A stretch of 64,000 nt of DNA from the NCBI RefSeq assembly GCF_009728735.1, contig NZ_CP024636.1:1741616-1805615 (forward strand), given 5' to 3'. Source of the stretch: Pantoea phytobeneficialis (GTDB taxonomy: Bacteria > Pseudomonadota > Gammaproteobacteria > Enterobacterales > Enterobacteriaceae). The notes beneath the pieces are model-generated. The model was not told the DNA's origin. It saw only the letters and a list, made by a program, of their open reading frames with translations, and searched no databases. Shown piece after piece: positions 16,552 through 27,188 of this stretch; position 1 is the first letter of the stretch, and every line of letters starts with the position of its first letter. The translations under genes and the position numbers were made by a program.

Positions 16552-17475
16552 TTAGCGCAATGTCGGGTGGCCGGTAAAGGCGAACTGGGCTTCTCCGTGC
16601 TGAATCTGCAAACTGGTGCTAGCGCCGAGGGGAAGCGTAACGGTGTCAGCGCCGTGACCAAAGGCCAAATCGCTGATCACCGGCAGTTGATACTCATCCC
16701 GCACGCGTTGCCAGACGCTCTCGAAATTGAAACCATTGTCGTAATCCGACAGGGTGGTACTGGTGAAGCTGCCGGTCACGATGGCTTTTTGCCGTGCCAG
16801 AATGCCGCTTTGATGCAGCTGAATCAGCATGCGTTCAATGCGGAACGGATGTTCGTTAACATCCTCGATCACCAGAATGCCGTCTTCAATCTGTGGCAGC
16901 CAGGGGGTGCCAATCAGCGAACAGATCATTGCCAGATTACCGCCCCACAAGGTGCCCTGCCAGCGGCCTTCATCCGGGCTGCTGCTGCGCCAGTGTAACT
17001 TGACTGTAGGTGAAGTCAGCGCTTGCCAAAAGTGCGAAACGGTAAAATCAGATAATGTCTCTGCGCCGAAATTACCAGCCAGCATCGGCCCACTGAAGGT
17101 GATCAACCCGGTTTGCGTCAGCAGTGCCAGTTGCAGCGCGGTAAAGTCACTGTGGCCGCACAAGGCGACCGGCTGATTCAGCAACTGGCGCTGTAGACCC
17201 ACATAATCGACATTATCCAGCAAACGCGATGCGCCATAGCCGCCACGTACCGCCAGCACGATGTCCGGCAAGGTGCTGAGTGAGGCCAGTTGATTGACGT
17301 CATCCAGCCGCTGCTGATCGCTTCCGGCAAAACGCTGAAAGCGACGGGCGATGGCGATTTGATTGTCGATATGGTGGCCTTCTGCCTGTAAACGTGTCAC
17401 GGCGCGTTGGGCAGCATCCTGATTGTGGCAATAACCGGAAGGGGCGATCAGACGTATCGAACGGGGGGCAACCAT
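16552..17475 (-). CDS. ldcA: Muramoyltetrapeptide (LD-)carboxypeptidase LdcA
   Basis: Cytoplasmic S66 peptidase that removes the terminal D-Ala from murein tetrapeptides during recycling. 307 residues (E. coli 304). The Ser-Glu-His set is visible: nucleophile S109 in GHSDFTAL, E208 in IEDVNEHPFRIERM, H274 in AFGHGADT. ATG 17475 follows CAGGATGAG. Divergent from emtA, another murein gene, as in E. coli. Confidence 0.95.
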   Translation of the reverse strand: MVAPRSIRLIAPSGYCHNQDAAQRAVTRLQAEGHHIDNQIAIARRFQRFAGSDQQRLDDVNQLASLSTLPDIVLAVRGGYGASRLLDNVDYVGLQRQLLNQPVALCGHSDFTALQLALLTQTGLITFSGPMLAGNFGAETLSDFTVSHFWQALTSPTVKLHWRSSSPDEGRWQGTLWGGNLAMICSLIGTPWLPQIEDGILVIEDVNEHPFRIERMLIQLHQSGILARQKAIVTGSFTSTTLSDYDNGFNFESVWQRVRDEYQLPVISDLAFGHGADTVTLPLGASTSLQIQHGEAQFAFTGHPTLR

Positions 17476-17637
17476 ATTCTCATCCTGTGTGGGTTGGCTT
17501 GCCGATGATGACGAAATGCGTTACGGAAGTCACGACCTGGCAAGTTTTTTTACGAATTTAGGACAAACGGTAATTTTACCCTGCGGCAAGCCAGGTATGA
17601 TAGGTTGCGCCGAATCTATTGCGGAATCCAACATTCA

Positions 17638-18267
17638 GTGAAAATCCGACTACTTATGCTCTCTGCGTTATTGCTGGCGGGCTGTGCCAGCGAACCGCAG
17701 ACCGTGGTAACACCAGAGAAGAATACACCTTTAACCCAGGCTCCACCGTCAAAACTCAATGACGCCTGGTCAATGTTTACTGAAGATGCCGCCAGTCATT
17801 ATGGCGTTGATGAAAAGCTTATCAGCGCCATTATTAGTGTCGAATCAGGGGGTAACCCCAGCGTGATCAGCCGATCAAATGCGGTCGGACTGATGCAGAT
17901 CAAAGCCTCAACGGCGGGCCGTGCGGTGTATCGCGCCCAGGGCCGTCGTGGTCAGCCCACTTCATCCGAGTTACGCGACCCGGCAAAAAACATCGATATT
18001 GGCGCGGCCTATATCCGTATTTTGCAGGAATCGGAATTGGCAGGTATTCGTGATCCACTGACTCTGCGTTACGCCACTATTGTTTCCTATGCTAACGGTG
18101 CCGGCGCGCTGCTGCGAACCTTCTCACGCGACCGCGATCGTGCCATTGCAATGATCAATGCGATGACGCCGGACGAGTTCTATCAGCACGTACAGAACAA
18201 ACATCCGGCAGCCCAGGCGCCGCGCTATTTGTGGAAAGTCACCACCGCGTATCGCACCATCAGTTAA
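17638..18267 (+). CDS. emtA: Endo-type membrane-bound lytic murein transglycosylase EmtA (MltE)
   Basis: Outer-membrane lipoprotein that cleaves glycan strands of murein internally to 1,6-anhydromuramyl products. 209 residues (E. coli 203). Lipobox LLAGC (Cys16), SLT fold from about 44, catalytic E69 in ISVESGGNPS, and family segments NAVGLMQIKAST and SYANGAGALLRTFSRDR. GTG 17638 gives the best lipoprotein signal. A TTG at 17605 would add 11 residues. Confidence 0.93.
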   Translation: MKIRLLMLSALLLAGCASEPQTVVTPEKNTPLTQAPPSKLNDAWSMFTEDAASHYGVDEKLISAIISVESGGNPSVISRSNAVGLMQIKASTAGRAVYRAQGRRGQPTSSELRDPAKNIDIGAAYIRILQESELAGIRDPLTLRYATIVSYANGAGALLRTFSRDRDRAIAMINAMTPDEFYQHVQNKHPAAQAPRYLWKVTTAYRTIS

Positions 18268-18269
18268 TC

Positions 18270-18301
18270 CCGTAGCGGCGTGATTTATCGCGCCGCTACG
18301 G
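18270..18301. repeat. Dispersed palindromic repeat (compact copy) between emtA and the SorC regulator
   Basis: CCGTAGCGGCG...CGCCGCTACGG, a near-perfect hairpin made of one copy of the window-wide repeat. It lies between two convergent genes and may act as a bidirectional terminator or mRNA 3'-end stabiliser. Confidence 0.8.
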
Positions 18302-18306
18302 TTGAC

Positions 18307-19257
18307 TTACCCCTCCACCAACAACCTTGCGGTGGGATAATCCACAATCAGCACCTTCACATAGCCCCCGCGCAACGCACCACGAATAGCCTGAGCTTTC
18401 TCCTTGCCACCCGCCAGTGCTACCACCTGCGGGCAATTTTTCACCTGTGCCAGCTCCATACCAATCACCGGATCTTCAGCGGTGTTCAGGACGGGCTGCC
18501 CATCAGCGTCAAAGTAATGCAGACAGATATCACCCACCGCGCCACGTTGGGCGAGGGTGCGTAACATCTCTTCATCGTAGTAGTTGCCGGAATTACGCAA
18601 CAGCGCGGAAGGCTCCAGATCGCCAATGCCGACAATCGCCAGATCCACCTGCTCGAATTTCTCCAGCACCACGGCAACATCGGGATTCACCGACAAGCGC
18701 TGACGGTCCTGCACCGAATGTTCAATCGATTGTGATGGCAGCAGCCATGCCGGGCAATTTAACAGCGCCGCGAGGTTCTGTGTCAGGATGGTAGCCTGAA
18801 CATTGCCGTTGGTGCCGACACCGCCGAGTAACTGAATCACCCCGCGACAGGGCGCGTTAAGCGGATGCAGTGCATCCACCATTGCCCGGATCGTCCCGCT
18901 CCAAGAGGAGATGCCGATCAACTCATCGGCACGTAAACGCGTTTCCAGATAGTGCGCAGCAGCCGAGCCAATCGCCTGTTTAATCTGTAAGGCGGAAGCC
19001 TGCTCCGGCACATCGACGACGATCGCCTGCGGAAGCTGGTAAGTCTGCTCGATGGCTTTCTCCAGCTCGGGAAACACATTCGCGGGCGGGACCACGCTAA
19101 TCTTTACTACGCCTTCCTTTACGCTGCGATTGAGAATGCGTGAAACAAAGGATTGCGACAATTTCAGTAGCTGTGCGATATCCGATTGCTTCAACCCTTC
19201 AACATAATAAAGGGTAGCAATCTTCACCATCAGCCGCTGTTCATCCTGTTTTGCCAT
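18307..19257 (-). CDS. SorC/DeoR-family sugar-responsive transcriptional regulator
   Basis: 316 residues. An N-terminal helix-turn-helix (GLKQSDIAQLLKLSQSFVSRILNRSVKEG, about 20-48) is followed by a SorC-type sugar-phosphate-binding domain (ELIGISSWSGT, IQLLGGVGTNGN, DLAIVGIGDLE). It is divergent from the sugar ABC operon and most likely binds the GAATATATATTC palindrome in front of that operon and the transketolase operon, with a pathway sugar phosphate as effector. The regulator is inferred from position and class. Confidence 0.88.
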   Translation of the reverse strand: MAKQDEQRLMVKIATLYYVEGLKQSDIAQLLKLSQSFVSRILNRSVKEGVVKISVVPPANVFPELEKAIEQTYQLPQAIVVDVPEQASALQIKQAIGSAAAHYLETRLRADELIGISSWSGTIRAMVDALHPLNAPCRGVIQLLGGVGTNGNVQATILTQNLAALLNCPAWLLPSQSIEHSVQDRQRLSVNPDVAVVLEKFEQVDLAIVGIGDLEPSALLRNSGNYYDEEMLRTLAQRGAVGDICLHYFDADGQPVLNTAEDPVIGMELAQVKNCPQVVALAGGKEKAQAIRGALRGGYVKVLIVDYPTARLLVEG

Positions 19258-19320
19258 GATTTATCCCTCTCCAAATCTGCCTGGTATTGTTAATCAGCCG
19301 GTCATAAATAACAACGCTGA

Positions 19321-20382
<1,062 letters not shown>

Positions 20383-20395
20383 GCGGGAGTACGGC

Positions 20396-21007
20396 ATGAA
20401 GGGCAGAGCGACAGGCGTAATCATCATGGCGGCACTGGCGTTGATGCTGACGGCGTGCACGGTGGTGGATCTCGACGCAAACGGCAATCCCATCATGCCG
20501 AAAGATCCCCACGCCAAACCCGGCTATACCAATCAGACGCCGCAGCAGATCGCCGAGGAGAGCTGGCAAAGTCGGGTGGCACAGCCCGCAGAAAAACAGG
20601 CGCTCAGCTGGGGCGATATGGAAACCAAAAGCCATACGCTGAAAGCGGGCACCAGCGAAAGCGTGTTTGTGCGCGCGGGCGGCACCGTGACGGCACTGGA
20701 TAGCAGTAACGATCGTGAGCGTGTGCTGACTGTCACCGTCAACGGCAAACCGGTCAAGGTGCTGATTGGCCCGGTGTTGCGTAGCAACGCCATCCGTGAT
20801 GCCGCCGGTTTCCGCTTTGAGGAGTTCACCAATCAGGTGCAGTACGCACAGCTGACCAAAGCGTTAAACCGTCATGCGGTGAAACAACTGCCCACGGTGG
20901 ACAGTAGCTGGCAAGGCAAACCGGTGCAGATGTTGCTGGCGGTGACGATGGGGCCGGGCACGGTCGATGAAGTGGTGGCGATCCAGCTGCAACAGGGGAA
21001 TGGATGA
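20396..21007 (+). CDS. DUF2291 family lipoprotein, transporter-associated
   Basis: 203 residues. Lipoprotein signal ending LMLTAC (Cys21), then DUF2291 (FEEFTNQVQYAQLTKALNRHA is characteristic). Members recur inside ribose-type ABC operons, but their role is unknown. Here the gene sits between the binding protein (13 bp gap) and the ATPase (4-bp overlap). Confidence 0.85.
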   Translation: MKGRATGVIIMAALALMLTACTVVDLDANGNPIMPKDPHAKPGYTNQTPQQIAEESWQSRVAQPAEKQALSWGDMETKSHTLKAGTSESVFVRAGGTVTALDSSNDRERVLTVTVNGKPVKVLIGPVLRSNAIRDAAGFRFEEFTNQVQYAQLTKALNRHAVKQLPTVDSSWQGKPVQMLLAVTMGPGTVDEVVAIQLQQGNG

Positions 21008-22524
21008 TGAGCGACGAAATTATCCTGCAAGCGAATCATATGTCGATGCTGTTTCCCGGTACCCTGGCGCTGGACCGCGTGGATTATCGCGTCTGGCGTG
21101 GCAAGGTCAACGTCATCATCGGCGAGAACGGCGCCGGTAAATCGACGCTGATGAAAATTCTCGCGGGCGTGCAGCAACCGACCAGCGGCGAAATGTTTCT
21201 TAATGGCCAGAAGGTGGTGTTCCACAGTACCCGCGATGCGGCCCGTCACGGTATCGGCATGGTGCATCAGGAGCTGAACCTGTTTGAAAACCTCAGCGTG
21301 GCTGAGAACATTTTTCTCGGCCGCGAGATTCAGCGGGGTATCCGTCCGATCAATGAGGCTGAACAGGCGCGACGCACCGCCGCGTTGATGCAGCGCCTCG
21401 ATCAACCCATCGCGCCACAGGAGAAAGTGGGCAATCTCAAGGTGGGTCAGCAGCAGTTGGTGGAGATCGCCAAAGCGCTGGCGGAAGATGCCGATATTTT
21501 GATCCTCGACGAACCGACCTCGGCGCTGAGTAAAACCGAGGTGGAAATCCTGTTCCGGGTGATTCGCGAACTGACGCGTCAGGGCGTCTCCATTATCTAT
21601 ATCTCGCATCGACTGGAGGAGTTAATGGCGATTGGTGATGTGATCACCATTCTGCGTGATGGACGCTTTCAGGCCGAAGCGCAGGTCAGCGATATCGATG
21701 TGCCGTGGATTGTGCGTGAAATGCTGGGTAGTGAACCGGTCAGCAATTTCCTCCCCGCACATCGGCAATTCGGTGCGGCAGTGCTGGAAGCGGAGCACAT
21801 CACCTGCGTCAGCCCGAACGGCAATACGCTGGTGGATGATGTCAGCTTCCAGGTGCGTGCCGGGGAAATTGTCGGCATTTATGGCCTGATGGGCGCCGGT
21901 CGCACCGAATTGTTTGAATGCCTGCTCGGCAGCCAGCGCAACTATCTCGGCAAATTGTGGCTCGACAGCAAACCGCTACCCACGCGATTGCCTACCGCTG
22001 AACGCATCCGCATGGGGATGAGTCTGGTGCCGGAAGATCGCAAACGCGCGGGCATCTTTCCCATCTCGTCGGTGGCGAGCAACCTGACCATCGCCAGCCT
22101 GTGGCGTCGTCTGTCACATCGCATGGTGATTGCGCAGCAGGCCGAGCGGGAAGCGGTAACCAGTACCGTCGGCAACCTGGCGATCAAGGTGTCGTCACCG
22201 GATGTCGCCATCAGCGCGCTGAGCGGGGGCAATCAGCAAAAAGTGGTGATTGGCCGTTCGTTGCTGACCAATCCGCGCCTGCTGCTGCTGGACGAGCCGA
22301 GTCGCGGCATTGATGTCGGGGCTAAAGCGGAGGTGTTCCGCATGATGGTACGGCTGTCGGAGCAGGGTATTGCGGTGCTGTTCTCCACCTCCGACCTGAA
22401 AGAGATCATGGCGGTGGCTGACCGTATTCTGGTGATGTCCGGCGGCAAACTTACGGCCGACCTTCCGCGTGCAGAAGCGGAAGAAGCGGCGCTGGTTAAA
22501 GCAAGTGCACAGGGGTTCTCGTGA
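21004..22524 (+). CDS. Sugar ABC transporter ATP-binding protein (RbsA/MglA type)
   Basis: 506 residues with two fused ATPase halves. First half: Walker A GENGAGKST and Walker B DILILDEPTSAL. Second half: degenerate Walker A GLMGAGRTE, signature LSGGNQQKV and Walker B LLLLDEPSRGID. Standard for the carbohydrate uptake CUT2 family. It overlaps the DUF2291 gene and the permease by 4 bp each, indicating coupled translation. Confidence 0.95.
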   Translation: MMSDEIILQANHMSMLFPGTLALDRVDYRVWRGKVNVIIGENGAGKSTLMKILAGVQQPTSGEMFLNGQKVVFHSTRDAARHGIGMVHQELNLFENLSVAENIFLGREIQRGIRPINEAEQARRTAALMQRLDQPIAPQEKVGNLKVGQQQLVEIAKALAEDADILILDEPTSALSKTEVEILFRVIRELTRQGVSIIYISHRLEELMAIGDVITILRDGRFQAEAQVSDIDVPWIVREMLGSEPVSNFLPAHRQFGAAVLEAEHITCVSPNGNTLVDDVSFQVRAGEIVGIYGLMGAGRTELFECLLGSQRNYLGKLWLDSKPLPTRLPTAERIRMGMSLVPEDRKRAGIFPISSVASNLTIASLWRRLSHRMVIAQQAEREAVTSTVGNLAIKVSSPDVAISALSGGNQQKVVIGRSLLTNPRLLLLDEPSRGIDVGAKAEVFRMMVRLSEQGIAVLFSTSDLKEIMAVADRILVMSGGKLTADLPRAEAEEAALVKASAQGFS

Positions 22525-23633
22525 TGAAAAGCAACAGTGCCGTGGCATTCGCCGCGCAACCCGCAAAAGCCGTTACCTCTCGTGAAGGCCTGATCCTGCT
22601 GTTGTTAAAACTGCGCACCTTTATCGCATTGTTTTTGATTGTCGGGTTCTTTTCGGCCACGGTGCCGGATTTTCTCTCGCTCGGCAGCATGGTGATTATG
22701 GTGAAGCATATCGCGATCAACGCCTTCCTGGCGCTGGGTATCACCTTTGTCATCATTACCGCCGGTATTGACCTCTCCATCGGTGCCACGCTGGGCCTGT
22801 GCGGCATGATCGCGGGCTGGTTGATCACCAAAGGGATTGTGTTGCCAATGTTCGGCATCGCCATTTTCCCCAGCGTGTGGGTGATTGTGCCGCTGGTGCT
22901 GCTGGTCGGCGCGTTAATCGGCGCGGCAAATGGCTGGATTATCACGCGTTACAACGTTGCGCCTTTTATCTGCACCCTCGGCACCATGTACATCCTGCGA
23001 GGCGCGGCGATGCTGACGTCCGGAGGTGAAACCTTCCCTGGGCTTCAAGGGAATCCACTGCTCGGCAACACCGGCTTTGACAAAATCGGTGCCGGTTATT
23101 TTCTCGGTTTGCCCTGGGCTATCTGGATGATGATCGTGCTGGCGTTGGTGATTGCTTACATTGCGCGACGGCTGCCCTTTGGCCGCCAGGTATATGCCAT
23201 TGGCGATAACGAACGTGCCGCAGAACTCTCCGGGGTGAAGGTCAGGCAGGTAAAAATCTGGGTGTATACCTTGTCCGGGTTCTGTGCAGCGATTGCCGGG
23301 ATTGTGGTGTCCTCGCAGTTGGTTGCCAGCCATCCGGCCAACGGTACCTCCTTTGAAATGAACGCCATCGCGGCGGTGGTGCTCGGCGGCACTTCACTGG
23401 CAGGAGGACGCGGTACCATCCTCGGCACGCTGGTGGGGGCCTTTGTCATCGGCTTTCTCGCCGACGGCTTAATCATGATGGGGGTCAGCGAGTTCTGGCA
23501 GATGGTGATCAAAGGTATCGTCATTATCGTCGCAGTAATCATCGACCAGATGCAGAGCCGGATGCAGCAAAAGGCCGCCGTGGTGGCCCAGAAAGCGCTG
23601 ATTGAAGAGGGAGGCAGCGGAACGAAGCTTTAA
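22521..23633 (+). CDS. Sugar ABC transporter permease (RbsC type)
   Basis: 370 residues, inner membrane, 8-10 predicted helices, with the CUT2 permease features TAGIDLSIGATLGLCGMIAG and ALGGNE-like GDNERAAELSGV, then AAVVLGGTSLAGGRGT. Last gene of the importer operon, followed by a terminator. Confidence 0.95.
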   Translation: MMKSNSAVAFAAQPAKAVTSREGLILLLLKLRTFIALFLIVGFFSATVPDFLSLGSMVIMVKHIAINAFLALGITFVIITAGIDLSIGATLGLCGMIAGWLITKGIVLPMFGIAIFPSVWVIVPLVLLVGALIGAANGWIITRYNVAPFICTLGTMYILRGAAMLTSGGETFPGLQGNPLLGNTGFDKIGAGYFLGLPWAIWMMIVLALVIAYIARRLPFGRQVYAIGDNERAAELSGVKVRQVKIWVYTLSGFCAAIAGIVVSSQLVASHPANGTSFEMNAIAAVVLGGTSLAGGRGTILGTLVGAFVIGFLADGLIMMGVSEFWQMVIKGIVIIVAVIIDQMQSRMQQKAAVVAQKALIEEGGSGTKL

Positions 23634-23639
23634 TCGGTT

Positions 23640-23677
23640 GGGGCGCAGACGGCATTTGTCTGTCCCCCTTTTTTTGC
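23640..23677 (+). terminator. Intrinsic terminator after the importer operon
   Basis: GGGGCGCAGAC...GTCTGTCCCC followed by TTTTTTT. It separates the importer operon from the transketolase-kinase operon, which has its own copy of the operator. Confidence 0.85.
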
Positions 23678-23684
23678 TATGCAG

Positions 23685-23696
23685 GAATATATATTC
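23685..23696. promoter_or_regulatory. Palindromic operator GAATATATATTC, site 2
   Basis: The identical 12-bp palindromic core of the 19411-19426 site, 28 bp upstream of the first transketolase gene. Two copies in the same relative position point to joint control by the SorC regulator. Confidence 0.7.
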
Positions 23697-23724
23697 AGTA
23701 ACGATTTAAAATTCAGAGGTAACC

Positions 23725-24555
23725 ATGAATCCTTTCAAATACTCTGTGGACGAGCTGACCGCCAAAGCGCGCGCGGTGCGTCGTCGCATCATCCAGCTCA
23801 ACGCTGGTAGCCCGGCGGGTGGACACACCGGGGCCGATTTGTCGCAGGTCGAAATCCTGACGGCGCTCTATTTTCGCATTCTCAACTGCGCGCCGGACCG
23901 CATCAACGATCCGCAACGCGATATGTATATCCAGTCAAAAGGCCATGCGGTGGGTGGCTATTACTGCGTGCTGGCTGAAGCCGGTTATTTCCCGACGGAC
24001 TGGCTCCCCAGCTATCAACATTCCGACTCCCATCTGCCGGGTCATCCGGTGCGACAAAAAACGCCGGGCGTGGAGCTGAATACCGGCGCACTCGGCCACG
24101 GATTGCCGGTGGCGGTGGGCATCGCGCTGGCCGCGAAAAAAGATGGCAGCAACAGAATGGTGTATGTGGTGACCGGCGATGGTGAGCTGGCAGAGGGCAG
24201 CAACTGGGAAGCGGCGCTGGTTGCGGCCCATTATGGCCTCGATAACCTGGTGATCATCAACGATAAGAACAAGTTACAGCTGGCAGGGCATACCCGCGAC
24301 ATTATGAATACCGATCCGCTCCCTGAGAAATGGCGCGCGTTTGGTTTAGAGGTCACGGAATGTAATGGCAACGATATGGCGGCAGTGGTGACAACGTTGG
24401 AAAACCTGCCGCGTAACGGCAAACCGCAGGTGGTGGTGGCCGATACCGAGAAAGGCTTTGGTATCTCGTTTATTCAAAGCAAAGCTGAGTGGCATCACCG
24501 GGTACCGAAGGGAGAAGAGATCGCTCAGGCGCTGGAGGAGTTGAAAGATGAGTAA
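23725..24555 (+). CDS. Transketolase, N-terminal subunit (split type)
   Basis: 276 residues, equal to the thiamine-diphosphate-binding half of transketolase: GGHTGADLSQVEILTALYF, GHGLPVAVGIALA, and the ThDP motif GDGELAEGSNWEAALVAAHYGLDNLVIINDKN. With the next gene (8-bp overlap) it forms the heterodimeric enzyme. Split transketolases of this kind process sugar phosphates such as apulose 4-phosphate in known pathways. The substrate here is inferred. Confidence 0.93.
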   Translation: MNPFKYSVDELTAKARAVRRRIIQLNAGSPAGGHTGADLSQVEILTALYFRILNCAPDRINDPQRDMYIQSKGHAVGGYYCVLAEAGYFPTDWLPSYQHSDSHLPGHPVRQKTPGVELNTGALGHGLPVAVGIALAAKKDGSNRMVYVVTGDGELAEGSNWEAALVAAHYGLDNLVIINDKNKLQLAGHTRDIMNTDPLPEKWRAFGLEVTECNGNDMAAVVTTLENLPRNGKPQVVVADTEKGFGISFIQSKAEWHHRVPKGEEIAQALEELKDE

Positions 24556-25492
24556 CGCACAACACCTGGCCAATGTCATGGTCAATGCTTTTATCGATGC
24601 GGTCAATCGCGGTATTGATCTGGTGCCGGTGGTGGCGGATTCGACCTCCACCGCCAAAATCGCCCCCTTTATCAAGGCGTTTCCGGATCGGCTGGTCAAC
24701 GTCGGCATCGCCGAACAGACGCTGGTTGGCACCGCGGCCGGGCTGGCGATTGGTGGCAAAGTAGCGGTGACCTGCAACGCCGCACCCTTCTTGATTTCAC
24801 GCGCCAATGAACAGGTGAAAGTCGATGTTTGTTACAACAACACCAACGTCAAATTGTTTGGTCTGAATGCCGGTACCAGCTACGGCCCGCTCGCCAGTAC
24901 CCACCACAGCATTGATGACATCGCGATTATGCGTGGTTTCGGCAACATCGAAATTTATGCGCCATCCTGCCCGCTGGAGTGTCGTCAGATAATCGACTAC
25001 GCGCTGGATCATGTTGGACCGGTGTACATCCGTCTGGACGGCAAGGACTTGCGCCAGCTGCACGATGACAGCTACCAGTTCCGTCCCGGCAATATCGATG
25101 TCTTGCGCAGCGGAAAAGAGATTGCGCTGGTGGCGATGGGGTCGACGGTGCATGAGATTGTCGATGCGGCTGAGCAACTGCAAAGCCAGGGAATCGACGC
25201 AGGTGTGATCGCCATTCCATCGATTCGCCCTTGTGATACCCAACAACTGCGCGAACTGTTAAATCACTATCCTGCGGTGATTACCGTTGAGGAGCACAAC
25301 GTCAATGGTGGCGTCGGTAGTCTGGTGGCTGAGGTGCTGGCGGAAGGGGGATGTGGCATTCCGTTATTGCGGCTCGGCATTCCCGATGGGCAATACGCGA
25401 TTGCGGGCGACCGTGCCTCAACCCGTGCGCGACATAGCATCGATGCGGCCAGCGTGGTGAAAAATGCGCTGCGTATCTGCACAGGAGAGTAA
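24548..25492 (+). CDS. Transketolase, C-terminal subunit (split type)
   Basis: 314 residues, the pyrimidine-binding plus C-terminal domains of transketolase. The catalytic Glu of the family lies in RLVNVGIAEQTLVGTAAGLA, and the C-terminal domain shows AMGSTVHEIVDAAEQL and TVEEHNVNGGVGS. Translationally coupled to the N-terminal subunit; the kinase follows after 2 bp. Confidence 0.93.
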   Translation: MSNAQHLANVMVNAFIDAVNRGIDLVPVVADSTSTAKIAPFIKAFPDRLVNVGIAEQTLVGTAAGLAIGGKVAVTCNAAPFLISRANEQVKVDVCYNNTNVKLFGLNAGTSYGPLASTHHSIDDIAIMRGFGNIEIYAPSCPLECRQIIDYALDHVGPVYIRLDGKDLRQLHDDSYQFRPGNIDVLRSGKEIALVAMGSTVHEIVDAAEQLQSQGIDAGVIAIPSIRPCDTQQLRELLNHYPAVITVEEHNVNGGVGSLVAEVLAEGGCGIPLLRLGIPDGQYAIAGDRASTRARHSIDAASVVKNALRICTGE

Positions 25493-25494
25493 AC

Positions 25495-26979
25495 ATGGCA
25501 GGTCCGTTAATTCTGGCGATCGATGAGGGCACCACCAACGCCAAGGCGATCGCCGTGGATCGCAGTGGCGCGGTGGTGGCGCGCGGCAGTCAGCCGCTGG
25601 CACTCAACCATCCTCAGCCTGGCCTGGCGGAGCAGGACCCTTTAGCCATCTGGCAGGCGGTGAAACAGGCGGTAAGCGACTGCCTTGCGCAGTGCCACGG
25701 CGAGCCTGTGGAGGCGGTGGCGATCAGCAACCAGCGTGAATCGGTGTTGATCTGGCAACGGCGCGATGGGCAACCCTTAACCCCGTTGGTGAGCTGGCAG
25801 GATCGCCGTTCCGAATCGTTCTGTCGTGACTTACGCCAGGCGGGAAAAGCACCGCGTATCACCGGCCTGACCGGGCTGGCGGTGGACCCGATGTTTCCCG
25901 CGGCCAAGCTGACCGGTATGCTGGCGACCTTGCCGGATGGTCTGGCGCGTGCGCAGGCGGGGGAGTTGTGTATTGGTACGGTCGACAGTTGGCTCAGTTG
26001 GCAGCTTACGGGCGGCAAATGTTTCGTCACCGATCATGCCAACGCCGCGCGCACCCAGTTGTATAGCCTGCACAGTGGCGACTGGGATGATGAATTGTTG
26101 GCGCTATTTCACATTCCCCGCGCGGCGCTGCCGGTCATCGTGCCGTCGGCCAGTGCGCAGGGGGAAGTGGCGATTGAGGATATCCCCGGTTTGCCACCCG
26201 GCACGCCGCTGCTGGCACGCATCGGTGATTCCCACGCCGCGCTTCAGGCACAGCGTAGCGGTAGCGAGGAAGTGGTGAAAGCCACCTACGGCACCGGCTC
26301 CTCGTTGATGATGTCGATGGCGACACCGTTACTGACCGAAAATGGCCTGAGCACCACGGTGGCGTGGCATGATGGCGCTTTACGCTTTGCCTTTGAGGGC
26401 AACATCACCCATACCGGCTCGGGGGCAGCCTGGCTGGGACGGATGATTGGCATCAGCGACCCGCGTGAGTTGACCAGACAGGCGCAAAGCACTGCGAGCA
26501 ACCAGGGTATCTATTTTGTCCCGGCGCTCTCCGGCCTCGGCGCGCCCTGGTGGGATCTGCAAGCGCGCGGCATGCTGTGCGGTTTGACCGATGCGGCAAC
26601 CCCGGCGGTGCTGGCACGCGTGGCGCTCGAATCCATTACCTTTCAGATTGCCGATGTGTTTTTTGCCATGCAGCAGGCGAGTGGCGTGCAGCTTCCGGCC
26701 CTGTGCGTTGACGGTAGCGCCACGGAAAATAGCTGGCTGATGCAGTTGCAGGCCGATGTGTTGCAACGCCCGTTGCGCCGCGTACCCACTCCCGAAGTCT
26801 CAGCGCTGGGAGCCGCGTTGCTGGCCGGACGCACGCTGGGCTGGTGGCAGCAGGGCAGTGACATGGCGGCGTTACAGGGGGGAAGCGTGATCTATCCACG
26901 ACAGGAGCAGGCGCAAAGCATGCAGGAAAATTATCAGGGATGGCTGGCAGCCGTGGCACGCTGTCGTTACCAGCCTTGA
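25495..26979 (+). CDS. FGGY-family carbohydrate kinase
   Basis: 494 residues, glycerol/xylulose-kinase fold. N-terminal phosphate loop AIDEGTTNAKAIAVD, substrate-side NQRESVLIW and WQDRRS, catalytic-region DHANAARTQLY, and C-terminal ATP segment VDGSATENSWLMQLQADVL. It likely phosphorylates a ketose that the neighbouring transketolase then cleaves. Apulose kinases (AplK) are FGGY proteins next to split transketolases, which makes apulose a candidate, but no isomerase is encoded nearby and other ketoses remain possible. Confidence 0.9.
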   Translation: MAGPLILAIDEGTTNAKAIAVDRSGAVVARGSQPLALNHPQPGLAEQDPLAIWQAVKQAVSDCLAQCHGEPVEAVAISNQRESVLIWQRRDGQPLTPLVSWQDRRSESFCRDLRQAGKAPRITGLTGLAVDPMFPAAKLTGMLATLPDGLARAQAGELCIGTVDSWLSWQLTGGKCFVTDHANAARTQLYSLHSGDWDDELLALFHIPRAALPVIVPSASAQGEVAIEDIPGLPPGTPLLARIGDSHAALQAQRSGSEEVVKATYGTGSSLMMSMATPLLTENGLSTTVAWHDGALRFAFEGNITHTGSGAAWLGRMIGISDPRELTRQAQSTASNQGIYFVPALSGLGAPWWDLQARGMLCGLTDAATPAVLARVALESITFQIADVFFAMQQASGVQLPALCVDGSATENSWLMQLQADVLQRPLRRVPTPEVSALGAALLAGRTLGWWQQGSDMAALQGGSVIYPRQEQAQSMQENYQGWLAAVARCRYQP

Positions 26980-26998
26980 CTGGAAGGTGCGGCCTGAG

Positions 26999-27168
26999 CC
27001 CTCACCCCAGCCCTCTCCCGCCAGCGGGAGAGGGAGACGTGCAATCTGCCCGAACTGTTCCCTTCTCCCGCTAACGGAAAATGTGCTCGATCAGTTCCCT
27101 CTCTCGCTTGTGGAAATTGTGCTCGATCAGTTCCCTCTCCCGCTGGCGGGAGAGGGTTAGGGTGAGGG
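26999..27168. repeat. Composite inverted repeat (REP/MITE-like) between the kinase and ycgR
   Basis: Two 36-bp arms, 26999-27034 and 27133-27168, are near-perfect inverted repeats. Each contains the palindrome CTCTCCCGCCAGCGGGAGAG or its variant. Between them are two direct copies of a 21-bp unit (27083-27103 and 27119-27139). It resembles proteobacterial CCCTCTCCC-type intergenic repeats. Confidence 0.8.
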
Positions 27169-27188
27169 GGAAAGCAGCCAATGCAATA

